From Promineifilum sp. (GTDB lineage Bacteria; Chloroflexota; Anaerolineae; Promineifilales; Promineifilaceae): a DNA stretch of 64,000 nucleotides. The DNA is taken from positions 15,601-79,600 of the forward strand of contig JACKBY010000014.1 of assembly GCA_020634335.1 (NCBI GenBank), written 5' to 3'. This document shows, in pieces, positions 7,005 through 15,688 of the stretch; the first letter of the stretch is position 1; each line of letters opens with the position of its first letter. Below the pieces are notes generated by a model. It was given only the letters and a program-made list of their open reading frames with translations, did no database searches and had not been told where the DNA came from. The translations under genes and the position numbers were made by a program.

Positions 7005-8918
7005 CTAATTATCAGGGAAGCGGATCGGGTCCACCAGCCGCGGCATCGCGCCCGTCGGCGGCAGCTCCCGCGCGTCAAAAGCGGTCTGAGCGCCAAGGCC
7101 GAGCATCTCGGCCGCCCCGGCGACGGACTCATAGGCCGCCCGCGCCTCGGTGGCCGCCGTCAGGTAGTCCCACTGGCGGAAGGCGCGGGTGGCCGTGCGG
7201 GCGTGGTCGTTGGCCGCGGCCACGTCGCCGTGCACCGTCACCTGGTCGGGGTGGGCCTGAATGCTCGCCAGCAGCCCGTTGGCCCAGTTCAGATAACCGG
7301 CGAACTCCCAGCGGTACATGTTATCCTTGTCGAACGGGCTGAATTCCCAGTTCACGTCAATGTAGGACATGATCGAGTGGTTTTCGTCGCCCGACCAGGC
7401 GAAGAAGAAATCGCCGGTGGGGTCATAATCGAAGCCATACTCTGAATCCCAGCCGTCGTGGGGATGCGACAGGCCATAATGGTGGCCCAGTTCGTGAATC
7501 GTCGTCGTCGTGAAGCCGTAGCCCGCGGCGCGAATCTCCGGCCCGTCGAACATGAACACATAGGACTGCGTGCCGTCGCGCCAGTTGTCGTCCGCAAACC
7601 CCAGCGGCACATCGCCCATCTTTGCCAGCGAGGCGTTGTAGCCGAAGACGGTTGCCACGTAATCATCGGCGTCATAGGCGGGCACGTAGTTGTCGTAGTT
7701 CTCGTTGAAGTAGCAGAACAACTGCGCGTCGGTGGATTCATAGGCGTTCCAGCACGCCGGCCGCCGGGTCAAGCCGCCGAAGATGCGCACCGCCAGGTTG
7801 GCGCCGGCCGGAATCGGCCGGCGATTATCCTCCACGACCGACTGCCATTGATAGTAAGGCTGGAGCTTGCTCAGCTCGTTTTCGGCGTAGGCCATGTCGA
7901 GCCAGGCCAGGCCGTCGCTCTTGCGGTGTAGCTCCAGCATCTCGACGTGGTTGACGCGGCTGCCGCCCGGCCCCGGCGCAGCCACCAGCGGGTCGTAGAT
8001 GGGCGAAGTGGTGAACAGCAGGTTGACGGCCACAAAGCGCGTCACCAGCCCCAGGTCCGACGACAGCACGGCCGGATCGCGATAGCCGCCGGCGGCGTAT
8101 TCCCAGATGGGCGGCAGGCGGTAGTCGGCCACGTCGTCGCCGTCCACGTCGGCGTTGTCCACGTCGAAGTTGTTGGCCCACGCCTCCGGCCCGGCCGAGA
8201 GGTCGAAGAACCACTGCCGGCCGTGGCTGCCGCCCCAGGCGATCATCTTGCGCGAGTCGCGCAGCTCGCCGAAGTTGTAGCCCGTGTCGGGGTCTGGGCT
8301 GTCGGTCTTGGTGTAGACGTGGAACTGGAAGTCCGGCCGGTCATACCAGTTGATGAAGTAGACGGTGTAGCTCTTGTCGGGGTCGATGCCCAGCCGGCTG
8401 CGCCCGGCTTCCATCAGCCAGTTTTCGGCCGATGGGCCGTCAATGTAGCCCACGGGGCCGGTCACGTCGAGAACGTTGCGGGCCTGGTCGTTGTAGGCGG
8501 CCTGGAACAGCGTCGGGTCGCCCGGCCGGGCGATGCCGCTCAGGTAGTGGAAGAAGTCGTCCTCAAAGGCCCGGTCGGCAAAGCGGGTTTTGTACTCCAG
8601 GTCATAGCGCAGGCCCATGTCGCGGCCGGCCAGGCCGTACCATTGCGCCGAGCGCACGACCGGCTCATAGCGTGCCGGCAGCCACGCCCGCAAGGCGGGC
8701 AGGTCGATGTCGTCGCGCTGGTAGCCGACGAATACGATGTTGACGGGGATCGTCTGGCGATAGGTGACGGTCTCGCCCGGCCGCAGCGCCGCATCCGGCT
8801 CGATGGCGGGAGCGTCGCCCTGAGCGAAGGCGACGGGCACGATGAGCACCAGCATCGCCAACAGCAGCGCCGGCCACGCGCGGCGCGTCCGCCCGATCAG
8901 ACGGTAGGAATGGTTCAT
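7005..8918 (-). CDS. Secreted HExxH zinc metalloprotease
   Basis: A 637-residue exported protein with a classical signal peptide (about residues 12-33, ending AFAQGDAP). The extended zinc motif HELGHHYGLSHPHD (about residue 490) has the metzincin-like HExxHxxGxxH spacing, giving three His ligands and the catalytic Glu. A downstream Met-containing turn (HSIMSYIDVNW) could be the Met-turn. The roughly 450 residues before the motif have no family I can name; they contain an acidic stretch (DNADVDGDDVADYR) that may bind calcium. A helical C-terminal region of about 90 residues follows. A strong ribosome site (AGGAGGT) precedes the ATG. Together with the neighbouring serine protease it forms part of an extracellular proteolytic set. 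Confidence 0.8.
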   Translation of the reverse strand: MNHSYRLIGRTRRAWPALLLAMLVLIVPVAFAQGDAPAIEPDAALRPGETVTYRQTIPVNIVFVGYQRDDIDLPALRAWLPARYEPVVRSAQWYGLAGRDMGLRYDLEYKTRFADRAFEDDFFHYLSGIARPGDPTLFQAAYNDQARNVLDVTGPVGYIDGPSAENWLMEAGRSRLGIDPDKSYTVYFINWYDRPDFQFHVYTKTDSPDPDTGYNFGELRDSRKMIAWGGSHGRQWFFDLSAGPEAWANNFDVDNADVDGDDVADYRLPPIWEYAAGGYRDPAVLSSDLGLVTRFVAVNLLFTTSPIYDPLVAAPGPGGSRVNHVEMLELHRKSDGLAWLDMAYAENELSKLQPYYQWQSVVEDNRRPIPAGANLAVRIFGGLTRRPACWNAYESTDAQLFCYFNENYDNYVPAYDADDYVATVFGYNASLAKMGDVPLGFADDNWRDGTQSYVFMFDGPEIRAAGYGFTTTTIHELGHHYGLSHPHDGWDSEYGFDYDPTGDFFFAWSGDENHSIMSYIDVNWEFSPFDKDNMYRWEFAGYLNWANGLLASIQAHPDQVTVHGDVAAANDHARTATRAFRQWDYLTAATEARAAYESVAGAAEMLGLGAQTAFDARELPPTGAMPRLVDPIRFPDN

Positions 8919-9113
8919 CCTGGAGTACCTCCTGTATCAGTTCCAACGACTATAAAATTGGTTGCGCCTCACGGGCTTCCCACCCGGCGGAAATCTGTTC
9001 GAGGGTCGCGGCTGTTCCCGGCCGCCATTGTCTATAGGATACTCCAACAGTCGCTCTTGTCAATGGCGAATTGACACGAGATTGCCACCAATTTGCCACC
9101 GACGGTTTGCCCG

Positions 9114-9155
9114 GCCTGGAAACCGGGCTTGTCGTGACAGGCCCGGTTTCCAGGC
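9114..9155 (-). terminator. Strong stem-loop after the trypsin-like protease gene
   Basis: Perfect 15-base inverted repeat, GCCTGGAAACCGGGC (9114-9128) with its complement at 9141-9155, loop 12 bases. It starts six bases after the stop codon on the minus strand. The ACCGGG core also occurs in the hairpin at 12550-12590. No T-run is present. Confidence 0.55.
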
Positions 9156-9161
9156 ATCGAG

Positions 9162-10589
9162 CTACTTCTGCCTGGCCGCCGAAGCATTAAGCACCGGCGC
9201 GCGCGCCGGTTCGGTCGCGGCCAGGCTGCCACCCAGCGCCACATCGTCGAGGAAGAAGTTACTGTTGGCCGACCCATCCGTCGTCACCACGAACTCCAGG
9301 AGAACTTTCTGGCCCAGGTAGGCCGACAGATCGGCCGTGCCGCGCACCCACTGCCCGGTGCTGGTACTTTGGCACAGATCGTAGCCTTTCAGGAAGTTGG
9401 TGTCCACGTAAATATCGCCAAAATCGTAGCCGCAATCATCCTCGGAGCCGATCCAGTAATAGTAGCTGAGCACCGTCTGCCCCGGCTGGACGGTCACTTC
9501 CTGACCCAGGATGGATGTTTCGTCATTCAGCCCGCCCAGCCACGCCGCCCACGAGCCGCTGTGGGCCGACACGTCGGTATTGCTTTCAAAATCGTTGGTG
9601 ATGAGGCCAAAGCCGTTGGACGAATACTCCGACCAGCCCTTGCCGGGTCCCTGCTCGAAATTGCCGTTGACCAGCGGCGTGGCCGGCGGCACGTAGGGCA
9701 TATCGGCGATGAGGGGAATAAAGAATTTCTCCGTCGTCACCACGGGATGGATATTAGACGCGATCCAGTCGAGGTAGCGGGAAACGCGCGTATAGACGCC
9801 GGGGTAGCCGGGCAAGGCGCAGCCGATGCCAAAGCTGACGATGCCTGCCTGTTGCCAGTTAGGACCGTCGGCGACGACCAGCGGCCCGCCGCTGTCGCCC
9901 TGACAAGAGTCCTTACCGCCCTGCGCCAGCCCGGCACAGAGCATGTTGTCCGTCAGGTTGCCGTAAGCGTTGTGACAATCGACATTGGAGATAATCGGCA
10001 CCACGACCTCGTGCAGTCGCGCCGGGAAATCTTGCCCGCTCGACGAGCGATTGCCCCAGCCGGTAACCGTGGCATCGACCCCAACCAGCGCGCCGACCGA
10101 GGCCGGCGGCAACTTGCTGTAGGCGATGGGCAGAGCCGTGGCGCTGCGCGCCCGCTCGGCAATCGGTTGGGCCAGCTTCAGCAACGCGATGTCGTTGTCC
10201 TTGGTCGAATCGTTCCAGCCCGGATGGACGATGATCTGGCTGAGGGCCACCCGTACTGCGCCGGCATCGACCGTCACCAGATCGTGGATTCCGGCGACGA
10301 TGTCGAGGCTGTTCGTGGTGGCTGTATCGACACAATGCGCGGCCGTCAATACCCAGCGCTCGTCGATGAGCGCGCCGCCGCAAAATTGCCCGTTGCCCGG
10401 ATCGATGCCCTTGCTGACCAGGGCCACCTGCCACGGCCACTCGCCGGGGTCGGCCTCCTGCCCGCCGACGATGGCCGGCGCGTCCGACTCGGCCCGCGCG
10501 CCGGTCGCCATGAGAGCCGTCACCGTCGCCAGCAGAATCATCAGGGCCATGGCCCGCGCCACTGTGAATCGAGACCTGCTACTGTTCAT
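9162..10589 (-). CDS. Secreted trypsin-like serine protease (S1) with C-terminal beta-sandwich domain
   Basis: A 475-residue exported protein. A signal peptide (1-34) and a short propeptide precede the activation site IVGG (40-43). The catalytic triad is His85 (TAAHC), Asp133 (DNDIALLKL) and Ser233 (GDSGGP). Asp227, six residues before the serine, predicts cleavage after Arg or Lys. Paired cysteines around the His and Ser loops fit the S1 fold. From about residue 325 a second domain (LVNGNFEQGPGKGWSEYS ... FFLDDVAL) looks like a carbohydrate-binding or PPC-like jelly roll. Start: ATG 10589 with AAGGAG; the frame extends upstream but without a signal peptide. Probably an extracellular digestive enzyme. 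Confidence 0.9.
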   Translation of the reverse strand: MNSSRSRFTVARAMALMILLATVTALMATGARAESDAPAIVGGQEADPGEWPWQVALVSKGIDPGNGQFCGGALIDERWVLTAAHCVDTATTNSLDIVAGIHDLVTVDAGAVRVALSQIIVHPGWNDSTKDNDIALLKLAQPIAERARSATALPIAYSKLPPASVGALVGVDATVTGWGNRSSSGQDFPARLHEVVVPIISNVDCHNAYGNLTDNMLCAGLAQGGKDSCQGDSGGPLVVADGPNWQQAGIVSFGIGCALPGYPGVYTRVSRYLDWIASNIHPVVTTEKFFIPLIADMPYVPPATPLVNGNFEQGPGKGWSEYSSNGFGLITNDFESNTDVSAHSGSWAAWLGGLNDETSILGQEVTVQPGQTVLSYYYWIGSEDDCGYDFGDIYVDTNFLKGYDLCQSTSTGQWVRGTADLSAYLGQKVLLEFVVTTDGSANSNFFLDDVALGGSLAATEPARAPVLNASAARQK

Positions 10590-11201
10590 TTGTTCTCCTT
10601 GGCCGGTGTTCGCTTTGTCCGGCTGCCAACAATTTGTGTGGAGGAAACGATTGTGTTGCTGACTGCAGCACGCTCCCCTCATCTTGCGCCTGCCACCCAA
10701 TCAGAAGATACCCATATTATAGTAATCGTTTTCTAATGCGGCTATGACTGGTCGGCCGGGTCTTTTTAATGATCACGGCCGGCATTGAACGGGCGGCTGG
10801 AAGCCGTGGTCAGTGGAAGCCGCGGTCAGCGAGGGGCGGGACAACCGGCGAAAAGATGCTTGGTGATCGGTGGAGGCTATCGCCGGTTGTCTCGCCCGTA
10901 CGTGTTTTTTCGGCGCGGCGACCGGAAGCCCTGAAGGCCAGGCTGTGTTTTCCCTGTCCCTAATGCAATCCTCACCCCACCATTACACATTTTTTACGAT
11001 TTGATCGCACACTATGATCACGCCCGAACAATCGGGAATGGGCAAGAGTGGCCGGTCGGGTTCCTTCACCCCCAACCGCCCCCCGGCCGGCCGTTCTTCT
11101 CCAGAAACGGAGCAATCAACTATTTTTACGTTTTTACGTAATGGAGACTGGGGCGACGTCAATCGACCCGCTTTCTGCAAGTGACTAGATAGGGAGAAAT
11201 T
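10590..11201. other. 612-bp gap between divergent protease genes
   Basis: Holds the promoters of the trypsin-like gene (minus) and the HtrA gene (plus), plus the structured segment at 10797-10910. GC content is mixed, with AT-rich patches near 10710-10740 and 11110-11150. The HtrA gene has AGGGAG a few bases before its ATG. No convincing coding sequence was seen. Confidence 0.5.
10797..10910 (+). ncRNA. Possible structured RNA or riboregulator
   Basis: A near-perfect 17-base inverted repeat (10835-10851 with 10880-10896, one G/A mismatch) closes a 28-base loop and is followed by six T residues at 10905-10910. Just upstream, GGAAGCCGTGGTCAGT and GGAAGCCGCGGTCAGC (from about 10798 and 10814) form two near-identical direct repeats. 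The combination of a repeated motif, long hairpin and T-run suggests a small terminated RNA, or an attenuator far upstream of the HtrA gene. It matches no riboswitch class that I recognise. Confidence 0.3.
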
Positions 11202-12476
11202 ATGAAGCAACGTTTATCCATTTTGATGATCCTGGCCGCGCTGATGGCCTTGCTGTTGAGCGGCTGTAGCCTGGGCGACAATGCCTCGGCCGTGCTGCCC
11301 GTGGTGGGCAACGTCGCCACGACTGTGGCCCAAACGCTGGAGCAACAACTGCCGACCGTCGCCGCACAGGCCGACGCTGTCGTGCAGGAGGTGTCCCAGA
11401 CCCAACCCGATCCAACGGTTGAGGCCGTCCCCGCCGGCCAGGCGCAACCGGACGTAATCGAACCCGTGCCCGTGCCGCCCACCAGTCAGGAACGGGCGCT
11501 CATCGATCTGTATAACCGCGTCAATCCCGGCGTCGTCACCGTCTACATGAGCACCGGCAGCGGCTCCGGCTTCATCATCGACGCCGACGGCTACATCGTC
11601 ACCAACAACCACGTCATCGCCGAGGGCGGGGAGATCACCATCCTGTTCCACGACGGCGACGTGAAGACGGCCGAACTCGTCGGCACCGACCCGCAAGGCG
11701 ACATCGCCCTGCTAAAGGTTGATGCCGCCCCCGGCGAACTGACCGCCCTGCCGCTGGGTGACTCCAACGCCCTCGAAATCGGCCAGTCGGCCATCGCCAT
11801 CGGCGCGCCGTTCGGCCTGCCCAATACGCTGACCACCGGCGTCATCAGCGGCCTGAGCCGGGCCATGCCGGCCGAGGAATTGGGCCTGGGGGCCAACTAT
11901 CAGACGCCCGACGTCATCCAGACCGATGCGGCCATCAACCCCGGCAACTCCGGCGGCCCGCTGATGAATATGTCCGGCGAGGTCATTGGGGTCAATACGG
12001 CCATCGAGTCGCCCGTGCGCGCCAACAGCGGCGTGGGCTTTGCCGTGCCCTCCAACGTCGTCAAGGTCATCATCGCCCAGTTGCGCGAGAGCGGCGCGGT
12101 GAGCTATCCCTGGCTGGGAATCGCCGGCGGCACGTTGACTCCCGACGCGGCCGAAGAGCTCGGCCTGGCCCGCGACACGCGTGGCGTGCTGGTCAGCGAA
12201 GTGACAACCGGCGGCCCGGCCGCCGCGGCCGGCCTGCGCGCCCTCGACCCGACGACCAACCGCGGGGCCGACATCATCGTCGGCATCGACAACGTGGTCG
12301 TGTCCGAGTTCGATGACCTGCTGGGCTACATCGTTCAGCAGACCCAGGTCGGCCAGAACGTGACCCTGACCATTCTGCGCGACGGCCAGCAGCAGACGCT
12401 CAACCTGACGCTGGGCGCGCGGCCGGCCACCGTGCCCCAGCAGCAGCAGCAACTGCCTATCCCGCAACTTCCCTAA
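11202..12476 (+). CDS. HtrA/DegP-like serine protease lipoprotein with PDZ domain
   Basis: A 424-residue envelope protease. The signal peptide ends in the lipobox LLSGC (Cys22), so it should be lipid-anchored. A Pro/Gln/Val-rich spacer runs to about residue 95. The trypsin-like domain has His137 (TNNHVI), Asp168 (GDIALLK) and Ser250 (GNSGGPL), the classical HtrA triad. One PDZ domain follows (about 310-405; VLVSEVTTGGPAAAAGL ... IIVGIDNVVV). The C-terminus is Gln-rich. HtrA proteins degrade or refold damaged envelope proteins; DegS- and DegQ-like members with one PDZ domain also act as stress sensors. The gene is alone, with a hairpin terminator after it. Confidence 0.92.
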   Translation: MKQRLSILMILAALMALLLSGCSLGDNASAVLPVVGNVATTVAQTLEQQLPTVAAQADAVVQEVSQTQPDPTVEAVPAGQAQPDVIEPVPVPPTSQERALIDLYNRVNPGVVTVYMSTGSGSGFIIDADGYIVTNNHVIAEGGEITILFHDGDVKTAELVGTDPQGDIALLKVDAAPGELTALPLGDSNALEIGQSAIAIGAPFGLPNTLTTGVISGLSRAMPAEELGLGANYQTPDVIQTDAAINPGNSGGPLMNMSGEVIGVNTAIESPVRANSGVGFAVPSNVVKVIIAQLRESGAVSYPWLGIAGGTLTPDAAEELGLARDTRGVLVSEVTTGGPAAAAGLRALDPTTNRGADIIVGIDNVVVSEFDDLLGYIVQQTQVGQNVTLTILRDGQQQTLNLTLGARPATVPQQQQQLPIPQLP

Positions 12477-12487
12477 AGATGCCGTGA

Positions 12488-12530
12488 CCGGCGCGGGCCA
12501 GCGACGCGCCGGGTTTCCTCCTCTGTTCTT
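12488..12530 (+). terminator. Terminator of the HtrA gene
   Basis: GC stem CCGGCGCG (12488-12495) with CGCGCCGG (12505-12512), nine-base loop, followed by the pyrimidine-rich GTTTCCTCCTCTGTTCTT. It starts 11 bases after the stop codon. Confidence 0.65.
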
Positions 12531-12549
12531 CAACAGTATTGGGTAGCGA

Positions 12550-12590
12550 AAACCGGGTCTTCGACGCCAAGCGGCGCGAAGGCCCGGTTT
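12550..12590 (-). terminator. Long hairpin between convergent genes (bidirectional terminator)
   Basis: Near-perfect 19-base stem (AAACCGGGtCTTCGaCGCC paired across an AAG loop with two mismatches). On the minus strand it ends in AACCGGTTTTC-like T-rich sequence; on the plus strand it ends in GGTTTGAT. It lies about 95 bases beyond the GNAT gene stop and about 75 beyond the HtrA stop. Confidence 0.6.
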
Positions 12591-12685
12591 GATGTCGGCC
12601 GCGCCCGGCCATCGCCGCCCGGCGAGACGGGCGAACTCACGCGGCCACGCTTGAACAAGCGGGCGTTGTCCCCGGCGACGCAAGC

Positions 12686-13588
12686 CTACAGGGGCTTTGA
12701 CCAGCGAATCATGGTCGCCAGGCTGACGGGCGACAGGCGTTCATAGAGCCGGTTCGACGGGTTCGGCTCGGCCCCGGAAACGATCCAGGCCACCCGCCCG
12801 CCGCACGACGCCAGGCGGTTGAAGGCCTCGACGATAGCCGCCTCGGCCAGATGCAGGCGTCGATGATCGGGATGGGTCGCCACAGGGTCGATTTCGGCCG
12901 TACAAAATTGCGTCTCCAGCCAGCCGTGGGCCACGGAAACCGGCTCGCCGCCCGGCGACAGCACGATGACGTGCAGGCGCGGATCGTAGTGCGGCGAGCG
13001 AGCCTTGCCGCGATACCAGTTCTCGTCGACGTAATCATTCTCGAAGGCCACACCCTCCAGCCGTGCATACGTCGCATAATCGCTATACTCGCCCAGATCG
13101 GACAACCGGTAGCCGGGTGGAATCGAAATCGACGGTCGTGGTTGGTCAAGGTTGTAGCTGCGAAAATTTCCGATGGCGCGATCCTCGCGGAAGCCTCGCG
13201 CGCGCAGCACTTCCGCGCGCGGGTCATCGTCGGCGAAACAGGTGACGGGAAGGGCCGGCCGTTCGCCCCGGTAGCGCCGCTCCAGCCAGTCCAGCATAGG
13301 GCCTTCCACATCGCGGCAGTCGGGCCGCACCTGCAAGTCCAGGTCGTCGTCGCCGTGCTCGGTGATGGTGAAGCCCGCCAGACGGCCGTCGCCATCGCGC
13401 CACAGGTGGACCATCCGGCGGAACTCCTCCGGTGTGCGATCCCACGAGGCGAAGCGCCAGTTTTCCAGTCTGGCAAACGTCCAGTTGAACGGCCGGCCGG
13501 TGCGGCCGTTGGTCTCGGCCAGCAAATGCCACATCTCGGCGAACTCGGCATCACTATGAGTATAGTCGTGGTCTGTGTAAGTAGTCAT
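12686..13588 (-). CDS. GNAT family protein with two tandem acetyltransferase domains
   Basis: A 300-residue cytoplasmic protein. The first half (about 1-140) has GNAT-like strands (RMVHLWRDGDGRLAGFTI) and the degenerate acetyl-CoA segment LRARGFRED. The second half (about 155-300) has VSVAHGWLETQFCTAEIDPV, then VATHPDHRRLHLAEAAIVEA, the latter being the acetyl-CoA-binding motif A (R/Q-x-x-G/L). Double-GNAT proteins often have one degenerate and one active domain; here the C-terminal one looks active. The acceptor is unknown. The ATG has only a weak ribosome site. The next gene upstream on this strand is more than 1 kb away. Confidence 0.75.
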   Translation of the reverse strand: MTTYTDHDYTHSDAEFAEMWHLLAETNGRTGRPFNWTFARLENWRFASWDRTPEEFRRMVHLWRDGDGRLAGFTITEHGDDDLDLQVRPDCRDVEGPMLDWLERRYRGERPALPVTCFADDDPRAEVLRARGFREDRAIGNFRSYNLDQPRPSISIPPGYRLSDLGEYSDYATYARLEGVAFENDYVDENWYRGKARSPHYDPRLHVIVLSPGGEPVSVAHGWLETQFCTAEIDPVATHPDHRRLHLAEAAIVEAFNRLASCGGRVAWIVSGAEPNPSNRLYERLSPVSLATMIRWSKPL

Positions 13589-13639
13589 GGGTATTCAGGA
13601 TTTCGGAATCGGCAATGACCACCAGCTCACCGGTGGTCA

Positions 13640-14485
13640 TTATGGACATGGTGTATTCTGCCGCAACAGATTCATGATGGCGGCGATACCCTCGGCCCAC
13701 TGCGAGTTGCCGGAGTAGATCGGCTCCATCCCCGCCAGCGTCGGCGTGGTATAGAAGCGGCCGCCCGGCGTCAGGTAGTCGGTCTTGACCAACGCCGTCA
13801 CGAAGTCGATGGATTCCTGTTGCGAGGCGAAGGGCACGGCGCAGTCGAACGGGCAGCCCGGCGTCACGCCATAACCAAACAGGTTGTTCTTGCGCGCCGC
13901 CACGGCATTCGTGCCCCAGGCCGAATCCCAGGCGGCATGGGCGGCGATGTAATAGGCATTCACGTTTTGCGCCAGCCCGGCGTTGACAAAGGATTGCCCC
14001 AGTCCAATGAGTGGACTGCCGGGCACGGTGGCGGCGATGGCCGCGTCGAGCTGCGCGCCGCTGATATCGACTACACCGTTGAGATCGGTATCGGTGGTGT
14101 AGGTGACGTCGGGGCAACGGTAGCCCGGCTCCTGGGCGGCGCGCGTGCGCAGCGCTTCCAAACCGGCCGCGGCGGCCGTGCCGGCGATCGGCCCGCCGGT
14201 CACGAATATCTCGGCGCCCAGCGTCCCGGCCACGGGAACCCCTTCGGCCACCAGGGTCCGGGCAATGGGGCCGCCGGTGGCCGCGGCCGCCGCCCCCGCC
14301 GTGCGGGCGATGGGCACGTTGGTCTGGGCGGCCTCCACAGCGGCAGTCAGGGCCACCTGTGCGCCCTCGACGGCCGCGGGGCCGCCGCTCTCGCGCAGCC
14401 AGCGGCCGATGGCGGAACGGGAGCTTTCAGAGCAGGCGGACAACAGCAGAATCAACGGCAGGAGAATGAGTAGCAGACGTTTCAT
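13640..14485 (-). CDS. Lipoprotein with glucosaminidase domain (peptidoglycan hydrolase)
   Basis: A 281-residue lipoprotein; the signal MKRLLLILLPLILLLSACS has its lipobox cysteine at residue 18. Residues 25-125 are an Ala/Gly/Thr-rich spacer with imperfect repeats of the GGPIARTxxAEGVPVAGT kind. The C-terminal domain (about 150-281) matches mannosyl-glycoprotein endo-beta-N-acetylglucosaminidase-like enzymes: AYYIAAHAAWDSAWGTNAVA, then NNLFGYG, then YTTPTLAGMEPIY, then NSQWAEGI. The helix with HAAWDSAWG normally carries the catalytic Glu as ESGWG; here Ser/Asp occupy that area, so activity should be checked. The ATG at 14485 has GGAG upstream. Likely role: remodelling of the cell wall. Confidence 0.75.
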   Translation of the reverse strand: MKRLLLILLPLILLLSACSESSRSAIGRWLRESGGPAAVEGAQVALTAAVEAAQTNVPIARTAGAAAAATGGPIARTLVAEGVPVAGTLGAEIFVTGGPIAGTAAAAGLEALRTRAAQEPGYRCPDVTYTTDTDLNGVVDISGAQLDAAIAATVPGSPLIGLGQSFVNAGLAQNVNAYYIAAHAAWDSAWGTNAVAARKNNLFGYGVTPGCPFDCAVPFASQQESIDFVTALVKTDYLTPGGRFYTTPTLAGMEPIYSGNSQWAEGIAAIMNLLRQNTPCP

Positions 14486-14581
14486 GGCACTCCGGTCGGA
14501 AAGGGGGCACGCGGTCACAGGGGGCCGGCGTTGCTCACCGACAATTCAATGCCATTATACTCCAATTCGGCCGGGGCCGGC

Positions 14582-15463
14582 CTATGAACCAACAAATTCC
14601 CAGATGCCACAATCATCGAACTGGACTTCATAATCACTGGCAGAGACGGTGACTGTACCGCCGGCGTTACCGAAGTGATTATCGATAATGTCCTGCTCGC
14701 CGTTCAGGCGAGCCCAATAGCAACCGTCTCCTGTACCTGTCGAACGCCATTGGCCTGGGACGATCTCGATGCCTACCGTATAAAAGCCGCTGTCTTTTGG
14801 AGAGGCGGCGTCGGGTCGCAAAACAACCGGTTCATTCTCGACGTACTCCCATTGGCCACAATCGTCGAACTCAACTTCATAGTCTGTAGGGGCAATATGG
14901 ACCGTGCCCCCGGCAAAGCCAAAGTGGTTATTGATCAATCCCTGTGCGGCGTCTAGTCGCGCCCAGTAGCAGCCGTTTCCACTACCGTTGGACCGCCACT
15001 TGCCGGGCAGAATGGTGACACCAACCTGATAAAAACCATTGCCCTTTGGCGCGGCCAGTGCGCCGTAGGCTTGCACGGTTGCCGTCTGGCCCAGGTCGGG
15101 TGTCAGTGATGGGATGGGCGTCAGCGTTGGCGTGTTGGTCGGCGCAGGTGTGTTGGTCGGCGGGGGTGGGTTCGTGGGCCGTGGAGTATTCGTGGGTAAG
15201 GGTGGGTTCGTCGGCGTCGGCGAGTTGACCGCCGTCGGCAAGGCAGTAACCGTTACCGGCATTTCGACCACGCGAGTTACCTCGACTTCTCGTGTCACTT
15301 CCACCTCACGTGTCACTTCCGCAACCGTTTCGACGGTTACTTCCACGGTAATTTGAACGGGGACTATAGTTTCACCCGTGACCGCATCCGGGGTGGGACT
15401 CTGGGTACAGGCAGAAGATAGCCACAACAGGAGAAAGAAAAAAGCGAACAACCGAATACGCAT
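14582..15463 (-). CDS. Repeat lipoprotein with Pro/Thr linker
   Basis: A 293-residue surface lipoprotein (lipobox LSSAC). After the anchor come a Val/Glu/Thr strand-rich segment (TVEVTVETVAEVTREVEVT and similar, about residues 35-75), a Pro/Thr/Asn linker (75-130) and two tandem homologous domains of about 75 residues. Each domain reads GFYxVGxxIxPGxWRS.G.G.GCYWARL, then INNHFG, then GGTV, then DYEVxFDDCGxWE. The two Cys per domain (GCYW and DDCG) may form a disulfide. This repeat is seen in surface proteins of Gram-positive-like bacteria, but its ligand is unknown to me. AGGAGGT precedes the ATG at 15463; a longer in-frame start would place the signal internally. Confidence 0.75.
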   Translation of the reverse strand: MRIRLFAFFFLLLWLSSACTQSPTPDAVTGETIVPVQITVEVTVETVAEVTREVEVTREVEVTRVVEMPVTVTALPTAVNSPTPTNPPLPTNTPRPTNPPPPTNTPAPTNTPTLTPIPSLTPDLGQTATVQAYGALAAPKGNGFYQVGVTILPGKWRSNGSGNGCYWARLDAAQGLINNHFGFAGGTVHIAPTDYEVEFDDCGQWEYVENEPVVLRPDAASPKDSGFYTVGIEIVPGQWRSTGTGDGCYWARLNGEQDIIDNHFGNAGGTVTVSASDYEVQFDDCGIWEFVGS

Positions 15464-15621
15464 ACGATACGACCTCCTGGGGAATGATGAGTCCGAGGAC
15501 ACAGGATTGTGAACGAAGTCTCTCTTTTTATCGTAACACACGAGCAGCACAATAACGCCACAATTGCCCAGGCCGTTCCTTGCCGATATTGCCCAGCTTC
15601 ATTAGCAGCAACTCAAAAGAA

Positions 15622-15653
15622 AAAACCGAGTTTCCCAGAAGAAACTCGGTTTT
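15622..15653 (-). terminator. Terminator of the SDR gene
   Basis: Perfect 13-base stem AAAACCGAGTTTC / GAAACTCGGTTTT around a six-base loop. On the minus strand it continues into a T-rich tract (complement of 15615-15622). It lies 36 bases after the SDR stop. A closely similar hairpin with an AACCCGAGTTT core closes the sulfatase gene at 63945. Confidence 0.75.
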
Positions 15654-15688
15654 AAAGGGCTTTTTATCTGTGAAAGCTATGCCTCCTG

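Noticed and set aside
10797..10910. Identification of the hairpin region as a cobalamin or other known riboswitch
   Set aside because: Diagnostic conserved boxes of the known classes are missing and the downstream gene is a protease, not a transporter or biosynthetic gene.
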